A DNA stretch of 64,000 nt, from positions 1 to 64,000 of the forward strand of contig JAFKNA010000005.1 in assembly GCA_017305135.1 (NCBI GenBank), written 5' to 3'. This DNA comes from Lysobacterales bacterium. Its GTDB lineage: Bacteria; Pseudomonadota; Gammaproteobacteria; Xanthomonadales; Rhodanobacteraceae. Positions 9,047 through 17,736 of this stretch are shown here, in pieces. The notes under the pieces were generated by a model that was given only the letters and a program-made list of their open reading frames with translations, had not been told where the DNA came from and ran no database searches. The stretch's first letter is position 1. Every line of letters starts with the position of its first letter. The position numbers and the translations under genes are program-made.

Positions 9047-10438
9047 ATGATGACCGAGGAGATACGCTGGCGCAGGCTGCTCGAGCAGATCCAGGCGGCT
9101 TTCAAGCACCTCGGCGAGCATCCGGACGCGCTCCAGCCCATACTCCAGGACGAGCAGCCGGCCGACGTGGCCCTCGCCATGGAAGAACTGGAACCCGAGC
9201 AGGCGGCCCTGGTATTCGCCCTCCTCGATGACGAGCGTGCCGCCCAGGTGCTGGGTTGCCTCGGGCCCGGATGCACGGCCGAGATCGCCGCGCGGCTGGG
9301 CTCGACCGAGCTGCGCCGGCTGGTGGCCGCCCTGCCCGACCGCGACGCCGCGGCGACCATCGCCGAAGCCCCCGCCGAAGCCGCCGCGATCCTGATCGGC
9401 GCCAGCCGTCGGCCCTCCGCCGCGGCCCGCGACGCGCGCCGCCGCCTCGCCCACGCGCCGGGCAGCGCGGGACGGCTGATGACCAGCGAGTTCGTCTGCG
9501 TGGCCCCGGGGCAGACCGTGGCCGAAGCCCTCGACGCCGTACGCAACACCGATCCGGACGCGGACGTTCCCAACGACCTTTACGTGGTCAGCGATCCGGA
9601 CGAGGAAGGCCGGACCGGCCAGCACCTCCTCGGCGTGATCTCGATCCGCGACCTGGTGATGGCCGATCCGGAACGGAAGGTCGCCGATCTCATGGCGACG
9701 GAAATCGTCTCCGTGGGCGCCGATGCGGACGCCGACGATGCCGCGCGGCTGCTCGCCAAGCACAAGTTCCGCGCCCTGCCCGTTTCCGACGGCGAGGGCC
9801 GGCTGACCGGCGTGATCCCCGCCGACGACCTGATGCGGGCGATGGTCGACCGCCTCGCCCGGCGTTACGCGCGGGCGGTCGGCACCGATGCCGACGTGAT
9901 GGAGCACCTGTCGCCCTACGGCGCCGCCAAGAAGCGCGTGCCGTGGCTGCTCGGCACAATGATCATCGAGCTTGGCGCGGGCCTGGTCATTGCCCATTTC
10001 AACGACGTGCTGACCAAGGTGATCCTGCTGGCCTCGTTCATGCCGGTGATTTCCGCCATTGCCGGCAACGTGGGACTCCAGGCCGCGGCGATCACCGTGC
10101 GCGCCCTCGACACCGGCCACATCTCGATGCGCGACAAGAGCAAGGCACTGCTGAAGGAGGCGATGACCTCGATGCTGATGGCGGTGATCTGCGGCGTGGT
10201 GCTCGGCGCCATCGGCGCGATCTGGTCGCGTCACCTGCTGTTCGGCGCGGTCATCGGCGTGGCGCTCTCGTGCTCGATGCTGACCGCCGGCCTCATGGGC
10301 ACCGTCATCCCGATGGTGTCGAAAAAGCTCGGCTTCGACCCCGCCACCACCGCCGGTCCGTTCGAAACCGCCTTCCAGGACGTCATCGGCTTCGGCGTCT
10401 TCCTCGGCCTCGCCTCGCTGCTGCTGCCGGAGCTCTGA
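9047..10438 (+). CDS. mgtE: Magnesium transporter MgtE
   Basis: A 463-aa magnesium channel of the inner membrane. In order: N-terminal superhelical domain (about 15-130; DEQPADVALAMEELEPEQAA), two CBS domains (about 140-205 and 210-265) that sense cytosolic Mg2+, a plug helix, and five C-terminal transmembrane helices (about 305-463). The pore motif is GNVGLQAAAITVRAL, close to the family GNAGxQ, with a valine replacing the common alanine. Transcribed away from thrS; a second methionine follows immediately, so the start may be 9050. It ends before tRNA-Asn on the other strand. Confidence 0.95.
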   Translation: MMTEEIRWRRLLEQIQAAFKHLGEHPDALQPILQDEQPADVALAMEELEPEQAALVFALLDDERAAQVLGCLGPGCTAEIAARLGSTELRRLVAALPDRDAAATIAEAPAEAAAILIGASRRPSAAARDARRRLAHAPGSAGRLMTSEFVCVAPGQTVAEALDAVRNTDPDADVPNDLYVVSDPDEEGRTGQHLLGVISIRDLVMADPERKVADLMATEIVSVGADADADDAARLLAKHKFRALPVSDGEGRLTGVIPADDLMRAMVDRLARRYARAVGTDADVMEHLSPYGAAKKRVPWLLGTMIIELGAGLVIAHFNDVLTKVILLASFMPVISAIAGNVGLQAAAITVRALDTGHISMRDKSKALLKEAMTSMLMAVICGVVLGAIGAIWSRHLLFGAVIGVALSCSMLTAGLMGTVIPMVSKKLGFDPATTAGPFETAFQDVIGFGVFLGLASLLLPEL

Positions 10439-10480
10439 GCGCCGGCCAGGCCTTTACGTCACTGCTACGTCCGGCGCAAC

Positions 10481-10512
10481 AGAAAAGGGCCTGCATCGCT
10501 GCAAGCCCTTGA
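10481..10512 (-). terminator. Intrinsic terminator behind tRNA-Asn
   Basis: On the minus strand AAGGGC-TTGCA-GCGA-TGCAG-GCCCTT folds and is followed by TTTCTG. It starts 7 nt beyond the CCA end of tRNA-Asn and may also act on mgtE from the other side. Confidence 0.7.
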
Positions 10513-10518
10513 AGGATA

Positions 10519-10595
10519 TGGCGCCCGAAGTTGGACTCGAACCAACGACCCCCTGATTAACAGTCAAGTGCTCTAACCAGCTGAGCTATTCGGGC
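10519..10595 (-). tRNA. tRNA-Asn (anticodon GTT)
   Basis: A 77-nt cloverleaf on the minus strand: acceptor GCCCGAA/TTCGGGC, D-arm GCTCAGCTGGTTAGAGC, anticodon loop CTGTTAA (GTT), T-arm GGTTCGAGTCC, discriminator G and encoded CCA. It decodes AAC/AAU. Confidence 0.97.
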
Positions 10596-10668
10596 GAGCC
10601 GCGCATTTTCGACAAGTCGGCTGGTGGCGTCAAGGCCCGCCGCCGGGGCCTCCGGCGCAACCTCCAGG

Positions 10669-11220
10669 TCAGCCGGCGGCACCCAGGCAGGCCGCCGCGG
10701 CTCCGGGAGCAGCCGCGGCGCTGCGCACGCGCCCGGCCTGGCTGATGATGAGCGCGCTGGCGTCGCTGCCGCTGCGCCGGTCGCAGATGGTCAGGGTCTG
10801 GTTGGTGCCGGTGGCGCTGCCGTCGGGCCGGTAGGTGACGCGCAGGCGACCTTCGGTGCCGATGATGGCGGTTCCCTGCGACTGCGCCTGGCCGACGGCC
10901 AGCAGCGGCTCGCCGGCGGCCCGCACGCCATTGCGATCGAAGTCGGCGAAGGCGATCCAGCCGTGGTGCCATCGGGTCGAGCGCGCACACTGGTTGCCAT
11001 CCTCGCTGGGGCACACGACCACGTGCTGCCCGCGCGCAGCCGCCGCGCTGCGCGCATGATTGAGGGCGACGGCCAGCTCCGCATGCGCCGCACGCCCATG
11101 CGTGCGCCCGACCAGCCTGGCCCAGGACGGCGCCGCGAGGGTCGTGAGGACGGCGATGATCGAAAGCGCGATCAGGCACTCGATGAGGGTGAATCCACGT
11201 GGCATTGAATGGGAGGACAT
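10669..11220 (-). CDS. GspH/FimT-family pseudopilin
   Basis: A 183-aa minor pilin. The N terminus MPRGFTLIECLIALSIIAVL has a prepilin peptidase site (G before F) and a hydrophobic helix; the rest is the GspH globular domain with CPSEDGNQCARSTRWHHGW. The mature protein would sit in the inner membrane and help prime type IV pili or a type II secretion pseudopilus. It stands alone rather than in a pilin operon, as FimT genes often do. Start may be 11220 or the in-frame ATG 15 bases later. The C terminus is unusually alanine-rich. Confidence 0.88.
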   Translation of the reverse strand: MSSHSMPRGFTLIECLIALSIIAVLTTLAAPSWARLVGRTHGRAAHAELAVALNHARSAAAARGQHVVVCPSEDGNQCARSTRWHHGWIAFADFDRNGVRAAGEPLLAVGQAQSQGTAIIGTEGRLRVTYRPDGSATGTNQTLTICDRRSGSDASALIISQAGRVRSAAAAPGAAAACLGAAG

Positions 11221-11404
11221 GGCGGAACCGGGGTGGCTGGGATGGTCGCCATGCTAGGCAGCGCCGGCGACCGGCACGATCGGGGCGCGCCGCCTCGCGT
11301 TGTAGGAAATCGGCGGCGCCGCCCGCCTGAAATGGCCTCCGCCAACAGCGGCATGCAAACGCCCGATGCTGTATTTTCGGGTTCGTGCCCCCATCTCGCG
11401 CCGC

Positions 11405-13426
<2,022 letters not shown>

Positions 13427-13575
13427 AGGTGGCGCAAGTGCGGCACCCGGATCCGTTCGACCTGCCCCAGGCGACCTGTCATGCGGACGTGCAACTTCCA
13501 GTGTGCAAATCCGGTTGCCGCCCACGGAACCCTGTGATACCTTGCGCGCCCCTCGCAGCCGGCACGGTGCCAGAC

Positions 13576-13650
13576 GGGCGGTTAGCTCAGCGGTAGAGCA
13601 CTACCTTGACATGGTAGGGGTCACAAGTTCGATCCTTGTACCGCCCACCA
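13576..13650 (+). tRNA. tRNA-Val (anticodon GAC)
   Basis: A 75-nt cloverleaf: acceptor GGGCGGT/ACCGCCC, anticodon stem CTACC/GGTAG around TTGACAT (GAC), T-arm AGTTCGATCCT, and encoded CCA. It borders the decayed element to its right and is its likely integration target, although no second copy of the tRNA 3' end was found to the right. Confidence 0.97.
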
Positions 13651-13665
13651 AATCAGTGACTTACG

Positions 13666-13698
13666 AAGGCCTCACCCTCGCGGGTGGGGCCTTTTTTT
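13666..13698 (+). terminator. Intrinsic terminator after tRNA-Val
   Basis: AAGGCCTCACCC-TCGC-GGGTGGGGCCTT (one G-U pair) followed by seven T residues: a strong Rho-independent terminator 16 nt after the tRNA. Confidence 0.92.
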
Positions 13699-13705
13699 AA
13701 CTTCC

Positions 13706-13793
13706 GTGGACGGGTTTTGGACGCAACCCCACGCCCGGCCAAGACCCGCCCAAGGCCGGGCACAGGCGGCTGGTGGACGGGAATTGGACGCAA
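13706..13793. repeat. Pair of 21-bp direct repeats beside tRNA-Val (possible att arm sites)
   Basis: GTGGACGGGTTTTGGACGCAA at 13706 recurs with two changes (AATT for TTTT) at 13773, 67 bp apart. Iterated short repeats near the attachment end of an integrated element are what integrase arm-binding sites look like, but the assignment is by position only. Confidence 0.5.
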
Positions 13794-13920
13794 GGGGGTT
13801 CCGGGAAGAGCAAAGAGCCCCTGAAGGAAGGTCAGGCATGGGAGAGCGCCTGCCGGCCTGAATCATCAATAACCTCCCACCTTGTCCCACACTATCCCAT
13901 TGAAATATAAGGGAAAAGCC

Positions 13921-13955
13921 TTGTATTCGGGTTCTCGCGGGGGTACAATGTACCC
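13921..13955 (+). promoter_or_regulatory. Strong promoter with overlapping operator palindrome
   Basis: TTGTAT (13921-13926), 17-nt spacer, TACAAT (13944-13949). The -10 box lies inside the perfect palindrome GGGTACAATGTACCC (7-bp arms), so a repressor bound there would block RNA polymerase. The predicted transcription start is within a few bases of the ATG at 13959, so the message may be leaderless. Confidence 0.75.
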
Positions 13956-13958
13956 ATC

Positions 13959-14471
13959 ATGCAGCAGATTCCCACCCACCCCGTGTTCGCCGCCCTCTTC
14001 GAGGGTCGGGACCGTGCCCGCGGGCTCGACGGGGCCGGTCGCCGGGCAGGCATCGGGCGGATGGCGCTCGTCGGCCTCGCCGCCGCCGTGGTCGCCCCCG
14101 TGCTGTGGATTCCACTCGGCGCCAGTGCCGGCCTGACCGCACTCGGCATCGGGCTGGTCCTTGCGGTCGCCATCGGCTTTGGGTTCTGTTGGTTCGCTCG
14201 CTACACCCGTGCAACGAGCGCATCCGGCCTCGCCACGCTGGCGGGCCTCTCCGCTTCCGTGATCGCCGCCGTCGCCCGGCTGGCTGCTACCGCGTCGGAA
14301 CAAGCTGACCGGGCTGCAGGAATCGCCCTGCGCGCCCTTACCCTCGCCGCCGCCCTCTCCCGGGCCGCGCTCGACAGCACTGCCCGGAAGCTCGGGCTTG
14401 TCCACGCTGCCATTTTGGCTACTCGCATGACGAGCGAGCGTGCCGCTGCCGCCCACACCCCGGCGGCCTAA
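13959..14471 (+). CDS. Membrane protein of the integrated element, unknown function
   Basis: A 170-aa protein I do not recognise. Residues about 34-75 form two hydrophobic segments (ALVGLAAAVVAPVLWIPLG and LTALGIGLVLAVAIGFGFCW); the remainder is an alanine-rich helix with arginines that could be amphipathic. Directly downstream of a strong promoter with an operator, and upstream of the RepC remnant, it resembles accessory membrane proteins of mobilisable plasmids only by place. If translation is leaderless it begins at 13959; an internal ATG at 14061 is the alternative. Confidence 0.6.
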   Translation: MQQIPTHPVFAALFEGRDRARGLDGAGRRAGIGRMALVGLAAAVVAPVLWIPLGASAGLTALGIGLVLAVAIGFGFCWFARYTRATSASGLATLAGLSASVIAAVARLAATASEQADRAAGIALRALTLAAALSRAALDSTARKLGLVHAAILATRMTSERAAAAHTPAA

Positions 14472-14558
14472 GCACACCCATCCAGTACACACGGCCGCCG
14501 GCGCAAGCCAGCGGCCACCTACGCCCCTTGCGTCGGCGGCCATGACGGAGCAATCGTC

Positions 14559-15188
14559 ATGGCAGCACAAAGCAACACCCCCAGCATCACCCCCGAGCGG
14601 AAGACGGCGAAGCTCGATGTTGTCTACGTCATCGGCGATGGCCGGCGCATTGAGTTCTCCGGCCCTGAGCCGCTGGGCGCTGACGACCTGCGCGTGCTGC
14701 AAGGGCTGGTCGCCCTTGCCGGCCCGCGTGGAAAAATGCTGCCCACAACCCCTAAGACGGCTGGAGGGGTGGAGCTTCGGGAGCGGCTGGAACCGCGGTG
14801 GGATGCGGTTGCAGAGAACGCCATCGCGTACTCAGGCAGCTACCGCAGGCTTGCCCATGAAATCGGCGTGGCGGACAGCGGCAGGCACTTGGAGCTGATC
14901 CGCGACTCGATTGAACGCTTGTGGAAGGTCTCAATCATCGCGCAGTCCGGCGGAAGGCGGCAGGGATACCACCTGCTATCCACTTACGCCGGGAACACTG
15001 AAACCGGGCAGCTACGTCATGGCCTTCGAGCCGGAGCACCGGCACGAGCAGGAGCAGGAACGGGAGCAGGTGCAGCCGGTCGAGGCCGCACCGGAGCCCG
15101 CGGAGCCGGTGGCGGCGCCGGCGGGCGAGCACGAGGACGAAGGGATGGATTGGGGCTGATCCACGGCGTTGGCGGGATGAGCGCGTGA
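14559..15188 (+). pseudogene. IncQ-type replication protein RepC, 3' end lost
   Basis: The first ~152 residues strongly resemble RSF1010-type RepC, the origin-binding initiator: KLDVVYVIGDGRRIEFSGPE, ADDLRVLQGLVALAGP and IERLWKVSIIAQSGGRRQGY are all recognisable from memory of that family. Resemblance stops near 15,015; the family is about 280 aa, so the C-terminal half is missing and the frame runs on into Gly/Arg/Ala-rich nonsense to 15,188. In another frame 15,016-15,159 reads an acidic/Gln-rich tail ending EDEGMDWG, perhaps the end of a mobilisation gene fused by deletion. GGAG lies 8 nt before the ATG. Confidence 0.8.
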
Positions 15189-15217
15189 TGGATAACACCA
15201 CCACGCAGGAGCCCGCT

Positions 15218-15493
15218 ATGTCGCAACGCGAAATCACCCTCATTCGCCGCACCACCCTCGACGACTACGACCGGGACCGGACCCGCTGGCACCAGCCGGG
15301 CAAGACCGTGGAACGGACCGCGGCGGTGTTGGGCGTCACCGGGGCGCAGATCGACCACGACGGGCCGCGCATCGACGTGCGGGCAACGCAGGTGGGGTAT
15401 CGCCGGATCGTCGTGATTGTCACCGCTGCCGGGGATGCCTGCCCAGCCCCTTCCTCTTCAGGCCATCCCACCATCGCAGGAGCCCTCGCATGA
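15218..15493 (+). CDS. Small protein of the element, unknown
   Basis: A 91-aa protein beginning MSQREITLIRRTTLDDYDRD, not recognised. AGGAG six bases before ATG 15218 makes this the better start than the upstream GTG/ATG at 15185-15188. The sequence is soluble with no membrane segment and no known motif. Its last four bases overlap the start of the coupling-protein remnant (ATGA), so it was the upstream partner in an operon. It may be intact, but the surrounding genes are broken. Confidence 0.5.
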   Translation: MSQREITLIRRTTLDDYDRDRTRWHQPGKTVERTAAVLGVTGAQIDHDGPRIDVRATQVGYRRIVVIVTAAGDACPAPSSSGHPTIAGALA

Positions 15494-16269
15494 AAACCTA
15501 TGACGAAGAAAACAAGCTGGAGCGCCAACGCGAGGATGCAGCTCGCCGGGCATGGTGGAAGTTTCCCCGCATGCCCCTCGCCGAGGCCAAGGCTCTCGCG
15601 ACAGGGCAGGCAGCGCAGTACAGCGAACGGCAGCGGAAGGGCAAGGCACCGGGCATAAAGATCGGCGGGGTCGAACTCGCACGCACGCAGGAGACGCGGC
15701 ACATCGTTGTAGTTGGCACCACCGGCAGCGGCAAAACCGCGCTCCTCACCGGGCTGATCGACCAAGCCCTCGCGAGGGGTGACAGGTTGGTGCTGCATGA
15801 CCCGAAAGGTGACTACTCGGCCAAGTATTACACCCCCGAATCCGTGGTCCTGCTGGGCCCGTGGGATGAGCGGTCGGCGATGTGGGATGCCGCTTCGGAC
15901 ATCGCCACGCCTGCCCTCGCAGATGCCCGCCGGGTGCAGGCTTGGCGGAAGCACGTCCTGCACCGTGTTGCCGCCAGCGTCGCCGCAGCGGAGCTCGTAG
16001 GCGACTTTCCCGCCGTGCATAAACTTCCGCGACGGGAACGGCCCGGCTCCATCGGGCACCAGTGGGATTGGGCGCGGGAAGTCGCCGGAGCGGATGAGCC
16101 GGTCGGCCATGGACTGACTGAGGCCCGCCATTGCGAACGCGGCGGGCCGGCGGATGATGGCGAGCTCGTCGGCTGTACTTGGTTGCATGCTTATGTCTCC
16201 ATTAGTTGTCACCAATGGAGTTTGAGCAGCGCGTACCGTGCGCACTACCGCGATAATTTGCCCGAATAG
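15490..16269 (+). pseudogene. Type IV coupling protein (TraD/TraG-like), truncated
   Basis: The N-terminal ~145 residues are an ATPase start: HIVVVGTTGSGKTALLTGL contains Walker A GTTGSGKT, followed by RLVLHDPKGDYSAKYY and LLGPWDERSAMWDAASDI, typical of VirD4/TraD proteins that pass relaxase-bound DNA to the secretion channel. After about 15,925 the frame continues through the antisense of an AlpA-like remnant, so the Walker B and hexamer domains are gone; the family is 500-700 aa. AGGAG precedes the ATG by seven bases. A deletion joined it to the next, opposite-facing fragment. Confidence 0.78.
16039..16188 (-). pseudogene. AlpA-family regulator, 3' end lost
   Basis: The minus-strand peptide ELAIIRRPAAFAMAGLSQSM then ADRLIRSGDFPRPIPLVPDG is the AlpA helix-turn-helix, usually ~65-75 aa and controlling excision or integrase genes of prophages and islands. 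After GAG near 16,039 family similarity stops and the frame runs into the coupling-protein remnant. The start at 16186-16188 has GGAG eight bases upstream and a small inverted repeat (CCATT...AATGG) before it. It is probably non-functional; the helix-turn-helix itself is nearly whole. Confidence 0.72.
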
Positions 16270-16276
16270 ATGGGGG

Positions 16277-16723
16277 TCAGTTGATCGTGCGCAGCGCTGC
16301 CGTTTCGGCGATCAAGCGCCCTTCCGCTTCCCCCTCCTCAAGCTCGCGCCGCACCCGCTGATGGATGCGCTCCACTGCCTTTGTGGTTTTGTGGGCCTCA
16401 CTCGCTACGATCCGGTAGGCGTGCGCGAGCGGCGTACCCTCATCCGCCAGTGCCTGGACACGCTGGCAGGTCTCCACGTGCTCGGCCGTCTTGGCTGGCC
16501 GCCCCCGTCCCCGCAAGGGCGCTGTCACGGCAGCATCCTCCCTGCTGGCAGCAATGCCGGTCAGGAGATCCGCCAACCACGCCGCCTCGTCGCGCGTGAT
16601 GGAACCGGACCGCAGGCGATCAGCTACCAGCCGGTAGAGTCGTCGGCATGCGGCGGGGTCGCCCGCAGCCGCATCGCTGAGGGCAAGATGGAAGCCGAGC
16701 CAATCCGGATCGTCGCGAATCAC
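16277..16723 (-). CDS. Unknown protein coupled to higA
   Basis: A 148-aa hydrophilic, helical protein that I do not recognise. Its GTG start (16721-16723) overlaps the TGA of higA (GTGA), so it is the third gene of a higB-higA-orf operon. The C-terminal half carries a basic stretch [15 protein letters not shown] and a predicted helical region with [19 protein letters not shown]; it could bind nucleic acid, but no domain is certain. A longer upstream frame overlaps higA and is unlikely. It may be an element cargo gene rather than part of the TA system. Confidence 0.6.
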   Translation of the reverse strand: MIRDDPDWLGFHLALSDAAAGDPAACRRLYRLVADRLRSGSITRDEAAWLADLLTGIAASREDAAVTAPLRGRGRPAKTAEHVETCQRVQALADEGTPLAHAYRIVASEAHKTTKAVERIHQRVRRELEEGEAEGRLIAETAALRTIN

Positions 16724-17001
16724 GCGGCCTTTTCCACGATCGGGCGAACCTTGGCGCGAAAGGTACGCTGCGCCTGCCACATGTCGAAATCGCCTTGCAT
16801 CGCGTACCACATGCCCGGCGTGGTGTTCAGCGCCTTGGACAGGCGCAGGTCCATTTCCGCGCTGATGCCGGCTGCGCCGTTCAGGATGCGCGACAGCGCC
16901 ACGCGGGTAACGCCCAGGCGAGCGGCGGCGTCGGTCACGGTGATGCCATCGAGCCATTCGCGCAGGACCTCGCCGGGGTGGGGCGGGTTGTGCATGTTCA
17001 T
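16720..17001 (-). CDS. higA: HigA-type antitoxin (XRE family)
   Basis: A 93-aa antitoxin and autorepressor. [19 protein letters not shown] is the classic HigA N terminus; the helix-turn-helix is [20 protein letters not shown], and the rest dimerises. The ATG at 16999-17001 is preferred, since GAGGGA lies six bases upstream; another ATG two codons earlier overlaps the ribosome site. It starts 10 nt after the higB stop, the inverted toxin-first order of hig loci. Confidence 0.93.
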   Translation of the reverse strand: MNMHNPPHPGEVLREWLDGITVTDAAARLGVTRVALSRILNGAAGISAEMDLRLSKALNTTPGMWYAMQGDFDMWQAQRTFRAKVRPIVEKAA

Positions 17002-17011
17002 CGTCATTCCC

Positions 17012-17290
17012 TCAGTGGTAGTCCTGGTAATCGACCAGCACGGCATCGCCGTTCTCGAAGGTGAAGGTCAGCCGCCAATTGCCGTTCACGGTGATGGCCC
17101 AGTGGTCTTTCAGCCGACCTTTCAGCGGGTGCAGCCTCCAGCCGGGAGCGTTCATGTCCTCGGGCTTGCTCGCCCGGTTCAACTGGAACAGCTGAAGGCG
17201 TAGGCGCTTGGCATGCACGGCCTGTATGCCACGGGTGCTGCCAGTCAGGAAGAACGTCTCGATACCCTTGTGCCGGAAGGATCGGATCAT
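17012..17290 (-). CDS. higB: HigB-type toxin (RelE/ParE superfamily)
   Basis: A 92-aa mRNA-interferase-like toxin cleaving messages at the ribosome in the known family. It begins [18 protein letters not shown] and ends with the usual beta strands [20 protein letters not shown] and VDYQDYH. Length and order (toxin first, antitoxin next) match hig loci. A 19-bp palindrome just upstream is the probable HigA operator. It appears intact even though the element around it is degraded, as expected of a stabilising module. Confidence 0.93.
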   Translation of the reverse strand: MIRSFRHKGIETFFLTGSTRGIQAVHAKRLRLQLFQLNRASKPEDMNAPGWRLHPLKGRLKDHWAITVNGNWRLTFTFENGDAVLVDYQDYH

Positions 17291-17736
17291 GGGTGCGAGT
17301 GTATAGTGTTGCTATACAGACGGCAAGTCACAGCGCCAGCCCGGCCAGCGCGTCGCGCGCGTTCCTGCCGCAGGTGGCCGTAGTGCTTTTCGATCATAGC
17401 CACGGACGTGCCGGCGAGCTTGGCGACCGTGAACAGGTCCAGGCCATCGGTCACCAGGTCCGTGATGACGCTATGGCGCAGGGTGTACGCGCTCGTTTCC
17501 GCGGGCAGCTCGGCTGCCCGGGCGGCATCCTTGATCGGCACCTTCCAGGCGTCCTTGTCCCACGCGGAACCGTTCCAGCGGGACAGCAGCGGTGCAGTTG
17601 GCAGCTTACCCTTCGCCTGAGCACGGAACAGCCCGGCGGTGCCTGCGAGCTTGGCGGCGGTGAACAGGTCCAGGCCGCCGGGTGTCAGGTCGGTGATGTC
17701 GCGACCCCACCTGCCCCACGACGCCTTTCGTGTCAC
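17287..17736 (-). pseudogene. Tyrosine recombinase (integrase) C-terminal remnant
   Basis: The peptide carries the catalytic C-terminal signature: AYTLRHSVITDLV (Arg box, TLRHS), GTSVAMIEKHYGHL (His/Tyr region) and a basic tail. The N-terminal arm and core-binding domains are missing. A 60-bp segment is duplicated 231 bp (77 codons) apart (17408-17467 and 17639-17698), giving DGLDLFTVAKLAGTS and a diverged copy GGLDLFTAAKLAGTA. The family ending ERARDALAGLAL appears only if one base is added in a GCGCGCG run, so a frameshift is likely too. It marks the right end of the element. Confidence 0.8.
17300..17318 (-). promoter_or_regulatory. Likely HigA operator overlapping the higBA promoter
   Basis: TGTATAG-TGTTG-CTATACA is a perfect 7-bp inverted repeat 10 nt before higB. 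On the minus strand it contains TATACA, a good -10 box, so binding would repress the operon. Confidence 0.7.
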
